From positions 1-64,000 of the forward strand of contig JBPOHK010000025.1 of NCBI GenBank assembly GCA_052035645.1: a stretch of 64,000 bases of DNA, in the 5' to 3' direction. Under the pieces are notes generated by a model. The model saw only the letters and a list, made by a program, of their open reading frames with translations, was not told where the DNA came from and made no database searches. The stretch is from RPQJ01 sp052035645. GTDB lineage: Bacteria; Pseudomonadota; Gammaproteobacteria; Steroidobacterales; Steroidobacteraceae. Made by a program: the position numbers and the translations under genes. Shown here in pieces: positions 20,124 to 27,976 of the stretch. The first letter of the stretch is position 1. Every line of letters starts with the position of its first letter.

Positions 20124-20129
20124 CATAAT
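20124..20129 (+). promoter_or_regulatory. Candidate -10 box upstream of metG
   Basis: CATAAT lies 33 bases before the metG ATG, in one of the few A/T-rich stretches of this gap. The same hexamer occurs upstream of the HEAT-kinase gene. No clear -35 is visible. Confidence 0.35.
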
Positions 20130-20161
20130 TGCGGGCCTTTCTCGCCCGTTCCCCGCGAGCC

Positions 20162-22252
20162 ATGACCGCACCGAAGCCCCGCACCCTCCTCGTCACCAGC
20201 GCCCTGCCCTACGCCAACGGGGCCCCGCACCTCGGCCACATCGTCGAGTACGTGCAGACCGACATCTGGGTCCGCTTCCAGCGGATGCGCGGCCACGACT
20301 GCTTGTTCATCTGGGCGAGCGACGCGCACGGCACGCCGATCATGCTCAAGGCGCGCCAGGAGGGCATCGCGCCCGAGCAGCTGATCGAGCGCGTCGCCGC
20401 GGAGCAGCGCCGCGACTTCGGCGAGTTCGACATCTCCTACGACAATTTCCACACCACGCACTCCGACGAGAACCGCGAGGTCACCTACGCGATCTACGAG
20501 CGCCTGAAGGCGGGTGGCCACATCCGCCGCGAGTCCATCGTGCAGGCCTACGACGAGCAGGCGAAGATGTTCCTGCCCGACCGCTACGTGCGCGGCACCT
20601 GCCCGAAGTGCGGGGCGCTCGACCAGTACGGCGACAGCTGCGAGGTCTGCGGCGCGACGTACACGCCGGCGGACCTCCTGAACGCGGTATCGGTGGTGAG
20701 CGGCACGGCACCCGTGCAGCGCGAGTCCGAACACCTGTTCTTCCGCCTGGGGGACTTCGAGAAGTTCCTGCGCGAGTGGACGGGCGGCGGCCGGCTGCAG
20801 CCCGCGGTCGAGTCGAAGCTCGAGGAGTGGTTCGGTGCCGGCCTGCGGGACTGGGACATCTCGCGCGACGCGCCGTACTTCGGCTTCGAGATCCCGGGCG
20901 AGAAGGACAAGTACTTCTACGTCTGGCTCGACGCCCCGATCGGCTACCTGGGCAGCCTGCTGCACTACTGCCGCCGCACGGGCCGCGACTTCGACCGCTA
21001 CTGGAAGCCCGACAGCGACGCCGAGGTGTACCACTTCATCGGCAAGGACATCGTGTACTTCCACACGCTGTTCTGGCCGGCCGTACTGACGGGCGCCGGC
21101 TATCGGCCGCCCACGGCCGTGTTCGCGCACGGCTTCCTGACCGTCAACGGCGCCAAGATGTCCAAGTCGCGCGGCACGCTGATCTCGGCGCGCGCCTGGC
21201 TCGACCACCTGCCGGCCGAGTACCTGCGCTACTACTTCGCCTCGCGCCTCGGCAGCGGCGTCGAGGACCTCGACCTCAACCTCGACGACTTCACGGCCAA
21301 GGTCAATTCGGACATCGTCGGCAAGCTCGTCAACATCGCGAGCCGTTGCGCGGGGTTCATCGCCCGCGGCCACGGCGGCCGCCTCGCCGACCAGCTGCCC
21401 GAACCGGCCCTGCAGCAGGAATTCGTCGCCGCCGGCGAGCGCGTCGCCGCGCTCTACGAGGAGCGCGACCTCGCGGGCGCCGTGCGCGAGATCATGGCGC
21501 TCACCGGCAAGGCCAACTTCTACATCGACCAGCGCAAGCCCTGGCTGATGGCCAAGGACGCCGCGCGCGCTGCCGAGGTCCAGGGCGTCTGCACGCAGGG
21601 CCTCAACCTGTTCCGCGTGCTCGCCACGTACCTGAAGCCGGTGATGCCGAAGCTCGCCGCCGGCGCCGAGAAATTCCTCGGGCTGCCCCCGCAGGCCTGG
21701 GCCGATGCGGCGCACCCGCAGCTCGGCGCGACGATCCATGCCTACGAGCCGCTCGCGACGCGCGTGGACCCGGCCGCGGTGAAGGCGCTGCTCGCCGCGT
21801 CGTCCGAGAGCCTCAAGCCGTCGGGCGCGCCGCAGGCGGCGCAGGCCGCCCCTGCCTCGGCGACGACCGAGAAGCCCACCAAGGCCAGGGCTGCAGCGGT
21901 GCCTGCGGACGCGGCGCCGCCCGCGACGATCTCCATCGACGAATTCGCCAGGGTCGACCTGCGCATCGCGCGCGTCGAGTCCGCGGAACTCGTCGAGGGC
22001 GCGGACAAGCTCCTGAAACTGGGCGTCGATCTCGGCGAGGGCGGCAGGCGCACGATCTTCGCGGGCATCCGCTCCGCGTACGAGCCGGCGAGCCTGGTGG
22101 GACGCTACGTCGTGGTGGTGGCCAACCTGGCGCCGCGCAAGATGCGCTTCGGCACGTCCGAAGGCATGGTGCTGGCCGCCGGACCGGGCGGGAAGGACAT
22201 CTTCGTCGTCTCGCCGGACGCCGGCGCCGTCGCCGGCATGCAGGTGAAGTAG
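20162..22252 (+). CDS. metG: Methionyl-tRNA synthetase with C-terminal tRNA-binding domain
   Basis: A class I aminoacyl-tRNA synthetase of 696 residues, the long dimeric type. The HIGH motif is HLGH (residues 23-26) and KMSKS is exact at 332-336. The zinc knuckle has four cysteines (C147, C150, C160, C163). After about residue 590 an Ala/Pro-rich linker leads to a Trbp111/EMAP-II-like domain (DEFARVDLRIARVES, LGVDLGEGGRRTIFAGI, LAPRKMRFGTSEGM). The ATG at 20162 gives the normal start TAPKPRTLLVTSALPYANG; a start at 20129 would add an unrelated leader. It precedes the Rnf cluster, a recurrent order. Confidence 0.97.
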   Translation: MTAPKPRTLLVTSALPYANGAPHLGHIVEYVQTDIWVRFQRMRGHDCLFIWASDAHGTPIMLKARQEGIAPEQLIERVAAEQRRDFGEFDISYDNFHTTHSDENREVTYAIYERLKAGGHIRRESIVQAYDEQAKMFLPDRYVRGTCPKCGALDQYGDSCEVCGATYTPADLLNAVSVVSGTAPVQRESEHLFFRLGDFEKFLREWTGGGRLQPAVESKLEEWFGAGLRDWDISRDAPYFGFEIPGEKDKYFYVWLDAPIGYLGSLLHYCRRTGRDFDRYWKPDSDAEVYHFIGKDIVYFHTLFWPAVLTGAGYRPPTAVFAHGFLTVNGAKMSKSRGTLISARAWLDHLPAEYLRYYFASRLGSGVEDLDLNLDDFTAKVNSDIVGKLVNIASRCAGFIARGHGGRLADQLPEPALQQEFVAAGERVAALYEERDLAGAVREIMALTGKANFYIDQRKPWLMAKDAARAAEVQGVCTQGLNLFRVLATYLKPVMPKLAAGAEKFLGLPPQAWADAAHPQLGATIHAYEPLATRVDPAAVKALLAASSESLKPSGAPQAAQAAPASATTEKPTKARAAAVPADAAPPATISIDEFARVDLRIARVESAELVEGADKLLKLGVDLGEGGRRTIFAGIRSAYEPASLVGRYVVVVANLAPRKMRFGTSEGMVLAAGPGGKDIFVVSPDAGAVAGMQVK

Positions 22253-22269
22253 CCGCAGCGGGAGGGGCC

Positions 22270-22845
22270 ATGGTGGAGCTGCTGCTCCTCGCGGTCGCCG
22301 CGAGCCTCGCCAACCAGTGCGCGTTCCTCGGCCAGTTCGGCCCACGGCTCACCGTGCCTGCGCGGCACCGCGTCGCCGCGGCCTCGGCACTCGGCATCAC
22401 GGCATTGTGCACACTGCCCCTGTCCGCAGCCACGACCCGCGCCATCGCCGCCGCGCTGGAGGCCACATCGACGCCCCTCGCGACCCTGCTGCTGGCGGTG
22501 TTGACGGCGAGCCTGGCGGCCGCGTCGGTCGCACTGATCGCACCGCGCCTGCCCTCGCTGCGCGAGGCCTCGGTCGAACTCGCGGGGCCCGTCGTCGCGA
22601 GCCACCTGATGATCGCGCTCGCCTGCCTTCGCCCGGACCAATGTGCGTCGGTCGCGGATGCGCTGGGCCGTGGTGCCATCGCTGCAGCGGCCTTCGCCAT
22701 CGTGCAAGTGCCGTTCACGTCGTTCGCGGAGCGGCTCGCCGGGGGTGATGCGCCCGCTTCCCTGCGCGGCGTGCCGGCGCTGGTGACGGCAACCGGGCTG
22801 CTGATGCTCGGCATCGCCGGGCTCGACGGGATCGTGGCGCCATGA
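22270..22845 (+). CDS. RnfA-like membrane subunit, cluster cysteines not conserved
   Basis: A 191-residue membrane protein with about six helices, aligning end to end with RnfA/RsxA (about 193 residues). Matches include the N-terminal LLLAVAASLANQ and the C-terminal FAERLAGGDAPASLRGVPALVTATGLLMLGIAG, which mirrors RnfA's RERLAxADVPxxFRGxAIALITAGLM. The two RnfA cysteines that help bind the RnfA/RnfE [2Fe-2S] cluster (in LGLCPF and TNCAVLG) are not at the equivalent places, which read FGPRLT and ASHLMIA. It opens the cluster after a strong ribosome site (gggagggg) and overlaps the RnfB gene by ATGA. Confidence 0.78.
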   Translation: MVELLLLAVAASLANQCAFLGQFGPRLTVPARHRVAAASALGITALCTLPLSAATTRAIAAALEATSTPLATLLLAVLTASLAAASVALIAPRLPSLREASVELAGPVVASHLMIALACLRPDQCASVADALGRGAIAAAAFAIVQVPFTSFAERLAGGDAPASLRGVPALVTATGLLMLGIAGLDGIVAP

Positions 22846-23417
22846 ACACCTCCTCGTCCGTGCAGCCGCTCGCGGAGAGCATCGACGCGTTGCTGCCACA
22901 GACGCAATGCGGCCGCTGCACGTATGCCGGCTGCCGGCCTTACGCGGCCGCCATCGCCGCGGGCGAGGCGGACATCAATCGCTGCCCGCCGGGCGGCGAG
23001 CGAACCATCCGCGCACTGGCCGCCCTGCTCGACCGCCCGGTGCGGCCGCTGGCACCCGAGGTCGGCCCGGAAACCCCGCCTCAGGTGGCCTGGATCGACG
23101 AGGCGCGCTGCATCGGCTGCGCGCGCTGCATCGCCCCGTGCCCGGTGGACGCGATCGTCGGCGCGCAGAAGCTGGCGCACACGGTGATCGCGGACCATTG
23201 CACCGGCTGCGAGCTGTGCCTGCCGCCGTGTCCGGTGGATTGCATCGAGTTTCGCCCGGCGGCCGAGGTGAACGACGACCTCGCGCGCCGGGAGCGTGCC
23301 GACCTCGCGCGGGGGCGTTACGAACGTCACCAGGCCCGGCTCGCCGCCGAGGCCGAGGCGGAACGCATCGCTTTCGAGACGGCCCGTCGACGGGCGCGCG
23401 GCGAGGATCCGCCATGA
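22842..23417 (+). CDS. rnfB: RnfB-type iron-sulfur electron transfer subunit
   Basis: A 191-residue subunit of an Rnf-type ion-translocating electron transport complex. The N-terminal membrane helix found in longer RnfB proteins is missing. The [4Fe-4S] domain has C23-x2-C26-x4-C31-x16-C48 (CGRCTYAGC). Two ferredoxin-type clusters follow: C90-C93-C96-C100 and C120-C123-C126-C130, each CxxCxxCxxxCP. The C-terminal tail is a charged helix (DLARGRYERHQARLAAEAEAE). It overlaps both neighbours by ATGA, so it is tightly co-translated. Short RnfB proteins between metG and nth are known in Xanthomonas-like bacteria. Confidence 0.9.
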   Translation: MNTSSSVQPLAESIDALLPQTQCGRCTYAGCRPYAAAIAAGEADINRCPPGGERTIRALAALLDRPVRPLAPEVGPETPPQVAWIDEARCIGCARCIAPCPVDAIVGAQKLAHTVIADHCTGCELCLPPCPVDCIEFRPAAEVNDDLARRERADLARGRYERHQARLAAEAEAERIAFETARRRARGEDPP

Positions 23418-24403
23418 CGCGCGTGACGACGCGGCTGATGCTGGCCCTGCTGCCGGTGGTCGTCGCGCACGTGGCGCTCTTTGGCCCGGGCCTGCTGCTG
23501 CAACTGGCCGTCGCCTGCCCGGTGGCACTGGCCTGCGACGCACTCGCGCCGCGCCTGCCCACCCGCGACGACCGCACGGACGGACCCGAGGGCAGCGTGC
23601 TCGTCACGGCCCTCCTCCTGTCCCTCTGCGTCACACCCCTGCTGCCCTGGTGGCTGACCCTGGCCGGCAGCGCGCTCGCCGTGCTGCTCGGCAAGCATGC
23701 GTTCGGCGGGCTCGACCGCACTCCGTTCAATGCCGCGATGGTCGGGTATGCCGGCCTGCTGCTCGCGTTCCCCGCCGAGATGCTGCGCTGGCCGCTGCCG
23801 CTGGTCTCGGACACGCACACCTGGACCGATCTCGCAGCGCTGGAGTGGCGGGTGTTCGCGGGCGGCGCCGCCGCACTGCAACCCCCGTGGGACGCCTACA
23901 CCGGAGCGACGGCGCTCGATGCCCTGCGCACCGGTCTCGAGCAGCGCTACACGATGCAGGAAGTGCTGGCACAACCGGCGTTCGGCGCTTTCGGGGGCGC
24001 GGGCTTCCAGTGGATCAACCTCGCCGCCGCCGCGGGCGGCATTTTCCTGCTCGCGCGCGGCGTCGTGCGCTGGCACGTCCCGGTCGCCGTTCTCGCCGGA
24101 ATACTGTTGCCGGCCTGGGTGGCGCATGGCCTCGATCCCGGCGCGTACGCCGGCCCGCTGTTCCACGCGTTCGCAGGCGCGACGATGCTGGGCGCCTTCT
24201 TCATCGCCACGAATCCGGCAACCGCGCCGGCGAGCGATCGTGGCCGTCTCGTCTACGGATTCGGCATCGGGTTCGTGGCCTGGATGGTGCGGAGCTTCGG
24301 AACCTACCCCGACGGCGTCGCGTTCGCGGTGCTGCTGATGAATTTCGCCGCGCCCCTCATCGACGCGCTGACCTCGCCGAGGCTCCATGGGCACCCAGGC
24401 TGA
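23414..24403 (+). CDS. rnfD: RnfD-type membrane subunit
   Basis: A 329-residue inner-membrane subunit, NqrB/RnfD family, with about nine helices. The covalent FMN site is kept: T166 in DAYTGATALDALR corresponds to the flavinylated Thr of S/T-GAT. Other family landmarks are the GGLDRTPFNAAMVGYAGLL segment and GAFFIATNPATAPASDRGRLVYGFGIG. It follows rnfB directly (ATGA), where the gene order of a complete operon would place rnfC; no rnfC is present. Its 3' end overlaps rnfG by 17 bases. Confidence 0.9.
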   Translation: MTRVTTRLMLALLPVVVAHVALFGPGLLLQLAVACPVALACDALAPRLPTRDDRTDGPEGSVLVTALLLSLCVTPLLPWWLTLAGSALAVLLGKHAFGGLDRTPFNAAMVGYAGLLLAFPAEMLRWPLPLVSDTHTWTDLAALEWRVFAGGAAALQPPWDAYTGATALDALRTGLEQRYTMQEVLAQPAFGAFGGAGFQWINLAAAAGGIFLLARGVVRWHVPVAVLAGILLPAWVAHGLDPGAYAGPLFHAFAGATMLGAFFIATNPATAPASDRGRLVYGFGIGFVAWMVRSFGTYPDGVAFAVLLMNFAAPLIDALTSPRLHGHPG

Positions 24404-25049
24404 CGAGCCGCAAGGCGGCACAGGCCGTCGGGCCGCATGGGCCGCCGCGACGCTGGCAGGCGCGACCCTGGCCGCCGGCGCGCTGGTGATGCTCGTCGAC
24501 GGTCTCGTCCGCCCGACCATCGAGGCACGCGAGCGGGCGCGCCAGGCCGAGGCTTTCGAATCGCTGCTCGCCGGCGTCCCGCACGACAACGACGTCCTGG
24601 CCGACGTGACCTGGGTGCGCGATCCGGAACTGCTCGGCACCACCGAACCGGTGCCGGTGCATCGCGTGCGACGCGCCGGCCGCCCCGTGGCGCTGGTCAT
24701 CGAGCCCGTGGCTCCCGACGGTTACGTAGGCGCCATTGCCCTGCGAATCGCGGTCGATGTCGACGGCCGCATCCTCGGCACGCGGGTGCTGCGGCACCAC
24801 GAGACCCCGGGCCTGGGCGGGCTGATCGATCTTGCGTCATCGCACTGGATGGACGGATTCACCGGCCGTTCACTCGGTTCCCCGACGTCCGATCGCTGGC
24901 AGGTCCGCAAGGACGGCGGCGACTTCGACCAGTTCACCGGCGCCACGGTGACGCCCCGCGCGGTCGTGCGCGCGATCGCTGCGTGCCTGCTGTACGTCGA
25001 GCGGCATCGCGACGAGTTGTACGCCGCGCCCGCTAGAATGACGCCATGA
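24387..25049 (+). CDS. rnfG: RnfG-type FMN-binding subunit
   Basis: A 220-residue protein with one N-terminal membrane helix (AAWAAATLAGATLAAGALVML) and a periplasmic FMN-binding domain. The flavinylation motif is DQFTGATVTPRAV, with T187 as acceptor. VLRHHETPGLGGLID is the other family hallmark. It would need ApbE (flavin transferase) encoded elsewhere; none is in the window. The start at 24387 lies inside rnfD, giving a 17-base overlap. It is followed by an RnfE-like gene with ATGA overlap. Confidence 0.9.
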   Translation: MGTQADEPQGGTGRRAAWAAATLAGATLAAGALVMLVDGLVRPTIEARERARQAEAFESLLAGVPHDNDVLADVTWVRDPELLGTTEPVPVHRVRRAGRPVALVIEPVAPDGYVGAIALRIAVDVDGRILGTRVLRHHETPGLGGLIDLASSHWMDGFTGRSLGSPTSDRWQVRKDGGDFDQFTGATVTPRAVVRAIAACLLYVERHRDELYAAPARMTP

Positions 25050-25582
25050 GTAGTGCCACTTCGACCGCCGTGATGCGTGCCGCCGTGGCAACCCTGCCGG
25101 CGGCCGTGCTGTGCGATTCCGTGCCGGTCGCCGTCTGGCTCGCGCTCACGATCGGGCTGGCCTCGGCCGTCGCCGGGCTCGTGCGCTGGACAATGCGGGC
25201 ACGCCTGCCGCAGGCCACCGAGATGACCGCGCAGGCCATCCTTGCCGCCGGCATCGCCATCGCCATGAACCTGGCCGGCACAGCCGTCCTGCCGGCCGGC
25301 GCGACACAATCGACCCCGGCCCTGCTGGTCGCGGCGGCAAGCGCGTTAATCACGGTCGCCGGCCTGGATCAGGCCGAGTTCTCGCCAGGCCGAGTGCTGG
25401 CAGGCAGCCTCCTCGCGGGGCTGATGGCCCTCGCGTTGTCGGTCGTGGCGGCGATGGCGCACCAGTGGCTGTCTCCGGCTGCACGACCGGCCGCCGTGCT
25501 GGTGGTGGCGGGACTGTTCCTGGCCGTGCTCGGCGCCTGGCGAGGCACGCGCGGGCCGGATCGGGCGGAGACCGTCTCGTGA
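25046..25582 (+). CDS. Divergent RnfE-like membrane protein
   Basis: A 178-residue protein with five or six hydrophobic segments in the position of rnfE (between rnfG and nth). Similarity by eye is weak but collinear: AAVLCDSVPVAVWLALTIGLASA matches the RnfE segment [22 protein letters not shown], including one Cys. A later VAGLDQAEF stretch matches the region TNCxxxGRAEAF, where the Cys is absent. It is shorter than RnfE (about 210-230 residues). If not RnfE, it is a hydrophobic accessory subunit of this complex. The stop overlaps the nth GTG. Confidence 0.55.
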   Translation: MSSATSTAVMRAAVATLPAAVLCDSVPVAVWLALTIGLASAVAGLVRWTMRARLPQATEMTAQAILAAGIAIAMNLAGTAVLPAGATQSTPALLVAAASALITVAGLDQAEFSPGRVLAGSLLAGLMALALSVVAAMAHQWLSPAARPAAVLVVAGLFLAVLGAWRGTRGPDRAETVS

Positions 25583-26262
25583 ACGAACAGCAGCGCATCG
25601 AACTGTTCCGGCGCTTTCGCAAGCTCAATCCGCACCCGAAGACGGAGCTCGAGTACAGGACGCCGTTCGAATTGCTGGTCGCGGTGATCCTCTCAGCGCA
25701 GGCGACGGACAAGAGCGTCAATCTCGCGACTCGCGAGCTGTACCGCGTCGCCAACACACCGCGCGCGATCCTCGACCTCGGCGTGGACGGCCTCGCGCAG
25801 TACGTGAAGTCGATCGGCCTGTACCAGGGCAAGGCGAAGAACATCGTCGCCACCTGCCGGCTGCTGCTCGACGAGCACGGCGGCGAGGTGCCCGCCTCGC
25901 GCGAGGCGCTCGAGGCGCTGCCGGGCGTGGGGCGCAAGACGGCGAACGTCGTCCTCAACACCGCGTTTGGCCAGCCGACCATGGCGGTGGACACGCACAT
26001 TTTCCGCGTCGCCAATCGCCTCGGGCTGGCGCCCGGCAAGACGGTGCGCGAGGTCGAGGACCGGCTGATGAAACGCGTCCCGGCGGAATTCCTGCAGGAC
26101 GCGCATCACTGGCTGATCCTGCACGGGCGCTACGTGTGCAAGGCGCGCAAGCCGGACTGCCCGACCTGCCCGGTCGCGGACCTCTGCAAGTTCAAGGACA
26201 AGACCCCGGCCGAGCCGGCCAAGCCGCGCAAGCATCCGATGCAGGGGTCGAAGGGGCGCTGA
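25579..26262 (+). CDS. nth: Endonuclease III
   Basis: A base-excision repair glycosylase/AP lyase that removes oxidised pyrimidines. The protein has 227 residues. The helix-hairpin-helix motif LPGVGRKTANVV supplies catalytic K120, and AVDTHIFRV supplies D138. The [4Fe-4S] ligands are C187, C194, C197 and C203 (C-x6-C-x2-C-x5-C). All positions are identical to E. coli numbering. It starts with GTG at 25579, overlapping the upstream stop, with a C-terminal Lys/Pro-rich extension. The link with Rnf genes is conserved in gammaproteobacteria. Confidence 0.97.
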   Translation: MNEQQRIELFRRFRKLNPHPKTELEYRTPFELLVAVILSAQATDKSVNLATRELYRVANTPRAILDLGVDGLAQYVKSIGLYQGKAKNIVATCRLLLDEHGGEVPASREALEALPGVGRKTANVVLNTAFGQPTMAVDTHIFRVANRLGLAPGKTVREVEDRLMKRVPAEFLQDAHHWLILHGRYVCKARKPDCPTCPVADLCKFKDKTPAEPAKPRKHPMQGSKGR

Positions 26263-26264
26263 CG

Positions 26265-26693
26265 ATGCCGTTCTTCCACGACCAGGGGCGCGACGGCCTG
26301 CGCCGCATGTACGTCGAGGCGTGGCGCAAGCATCGCGAGTCGCGCCCGCTCGAGCCGCTCGAGGACCAGATCGTGCGGGTGCTGGAGCAGCACCCGGAGT
26401 ACCACCCGGCCGTGACGGACGAGGACGCGGTGGCGCGCGACTTCACGCCCGAAGGCGGCCAGACCAACCCGTTCCTGCACATGGGCCTGCACCTGGCGAT
26501 CCGCGAGCAGGTGGCGACGAATCGGCCGGCGGGCATCGCCGAGGTGCACCGGCGGCTCTGCGAACGTTTGGGCGATGCACACGGCGCGGAGCACCGGATG
26601 ATCGAGTGCCTGGGCGAGGCGCTGTGGCGCAGCCAGCGATCGGGCCTGCCACCGGACGAGACGGCGTATCTCGAGGCGTTGCGGAGGCTTTGA
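26265..26693 (+). CDS. DUF1841 family protein
   Basis: A 142-residue soluble protein of unknown function. Recognised by FFHDQGRDGLRRMYVEAWRKHRE, EYHPAVTDEDAVARDFTPEGGQTNPFLHMGLHLAIREQVATNRP, and the His-rich C-terminal AHGAEHRMIECLGEALW. It follows nth after 2 bases, the usual location of DUF1841 in gammaproteobacteria. It is the last core gene before the lower-GC accessory region. Confidence 0.88.
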   Translation: MPFFHDQGRDGLRRMYVEAWRKHRESRPLEPLEDQIVRVLEQHPEYHPAVTDEDAVARDFTPEGGQTNPFLHMGLHLAIREQVATNRPAGIAEVHRRLCERLGDAHGAEHRMIECLGEALWRSQRSGLPPDETAYLEALRRL

Positions 26694-26764
26694 GAGCGGG
26701 TCTGCGGCCGGCCTACTTAGTCGTCGGGGCGCCAATGCGAATCCCCGGATGGGCATGCCCGGCG

Positions 26765-26780
26765 CGTTTCCGCGGAAACG
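26765..26780. repeat. 16-bp perfect palindrome, left copy
   Basis: CGTTTCCGCGGAAACG, identical to a second copy at 39044-39059. With one flanking base on each side the two copies match over 18 bp in inverted orientation. It lies in the 157-base gap after DUF1841, a gap that otherwise shows no recognisable element. Confidence 0.75.
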
Positions 26781-26850
26781 TCAACATACGCTGAAGAGTT
26801 CGAGCCTGTGCGGCGGTCGCAGGTCGCCCCGAAGCGGGGGCCCATGCGGC

Positions 26851-27258
26851 TTAGTCGATGTACTTGAACTCCGCGGACGGTCCGAACCGATTGCGCTCCC
26901 AGACCTGGGCCCTTTCCCAATCCCCGACCATGCCGCCTAGCGACTCGTAGGAATACTCGATCCTGAATCGACCAGAGGCCTCGAGTTCAAAGACGGCTAT
27001 GGAGAACGCCGGCGCACCGGCTGAGGACAGGGCTTCCCACAGTCTGACCATCGCAGCATCCAGGGTCTCGAGCCCCACGGTAACGAAGTAGTTCGTGCCG
27101 TCGTCGGCCTGGAAGTAGAGTCCGGTCGATGAGACGCCGACATCCGCTTCAGTGCGTACCCACAGACGCCTGAACTTGCGGCCGGCGGCTCGACTCGCGG
27201 CCGACGAAATTGCGTGGTAAAGGCGTTCTTCTTCGCTGGGATCGAGTTTGGGAGTCAT
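26851..27258 (-). CDS. YezG/DUF600-like immunity protein
   Basis: A 135-residue soluble protein. The C-terminal half has the pattern of the YezG (DUF600) antitoxin/immunity family: acidic Phe-rich strands ending GRFRIEYSYESLGG, then WERAQVWERNRFG, compared with family GKFKIDFDYDDL and ERQxxWKYKYLG. The N-terminal half (RLYHAISSAASRAAGRKFRRLWVRTEADVG) fits the helix-strand start. No toxin gene (LXG, polymorphic or nuclease) is adjacent, so it would be an orphan. GC is lower than in the core genes. The identification rests on pattern similarity and is moderate. Confidence 0.55.
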   Translation of the reverse strand: MTPKLDPSEEERLYHAISSAASRAAGRKFRRLWVRTEADVGVSSTGLYFQADDGTNYFVTVGLETLDAAMVRLWEALSSAGAPAFSIAVFELEASGRFRIEYSYESLGGMVGDWERAQVWERNRFGPSAEFKYID

Positions 27259-27485
27259 GGCTCAACGTCGTGTGAAAAATCAATACGAAGTGCCCCCCGA
27301 TTCTGCGGATGCGGCCCACGACGTCCTAGAGTGGCAGATCCCACTCCAACGCGACAGGCTCAAATCGACTACCCGAAGCGGACCGTCTACTGTCGCGCGT
27401 GATGGATGTGCGCCTGACCCTGCGGTCACCCGGTTACCCATCGGGCTGCAGCGGTGCAGTGTTCCGGCACAGTCAACGTCATGTG
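27259..27485. other. Intergenic stretch without recognisable gene
   Basis: The gap between the immunity-like gene and the MerR gene. Open frames cross it in several phases, but none has a good start, ribosome site or recognisable motif. Confidence 0.5.
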
Positions 27486-27908
27486 TCATCCGCAGCGATC
27501 GTGATTCGCCCCATACAGGGCGTGGTCGCCCAGCGCTTCGAGGACGCGGCACGTCGCCACTTGCCCGCCGCGGCAGGCGCCGACCATGCGCGCCAGCTCA
27601 TTGCGCAGCGCCGTCAGTTTCGCGATCTTCTCGTCGACGTTCCGCAGGTGTTCCGTCGCGATCCGATCCGCTTCGGCGCAGTCGCGCTCCGGCTCGTCGG
27701 CGAGTTGCAGCAGGGACCGGATCTCCGCGATGTCGAACCCAAGGCCCCGGGCGTGCCGAACGAAATTCAGCCGCTCGAGGTGCTTGCCCGAGTAATGACG
27801 GTAGTTGCCGCCCGTGCGGGCCGGCGGCGGCAACAGGCCGATCCGCTCGTAATACCGGATCGTCTCGACCTTGGTGTCGGTCGCAGAACCCAATTCGCCG
27901 ATGCGCAT
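27486..27908 (-). CDS. MerR-family heavy-metal regulator (CadR/PbrR type)
   Basis: A 140-residue activator that twists an over-long promoter spacer when it binds metal. The HTH is MRIGELGSATDTKVETIRYYERIGLL. A dimerisation helix and a metal loop follow: C77 (ERDCAEAD) and C112/C120 in GACRGGQVATC, with a further C139 and nearby His. Cysteines at about 77, 112 and 119 are the cadmium/lead ligands of CadR-type proteins, so Cd/Pb(/Zn) is the likely signal (family inference). The ATG at 27908 gives the canonical MerR start. It is divergent from a short CDF transporter, with its operator between them. Confidence 0.88.
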   Translation of the reverse strand: MRIGELGSATDTKVETIRYYERIGLLPPPARTGGNYRHYSGKHLERLNFVRHARGLGFDIAEIRSLLQLADEPERDCAEADRIATEHLRNVDEKIAKLTALRNELARMVGACRGGQVATCRVLEALGDHALYGANHDRCG

Positions 27909-27913
27909 GGCGC

Positions 27914-27944
27914 TTGACCCTGTAGCCACTACAGGGTTCAGAGT
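27914..27944 (+). promoter_or_regulatory. MerR-type operator/promoter of the short CDF gene
   Basis: A perfect inverted repeat, ACCCTGTAG (27917-27925) and CTACAGGGT (27929-27937) around CCA. It overlaps a -35 TTGACC (27914-27919); the -10 would be near 27939-27944 (CAGAGT, weak) after a 19-base spacer. The long spacer and dyad are the hallmark of MerR-activated metal promoters. It lies between the divergent regulator (ATG 27908) and transporter (ATG 27977). Confidence 0.8.
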
Positions 27945-27976
27945 GTGCCCCATCCTTTTGACGGGGTGAACCATTC

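Noticed and set aside
27248..27925. Plus-strand open frames across the MerR gene and the gap before it
   Set aside because: No start signal or family match, and they are antisense to the clear MerR regulator.
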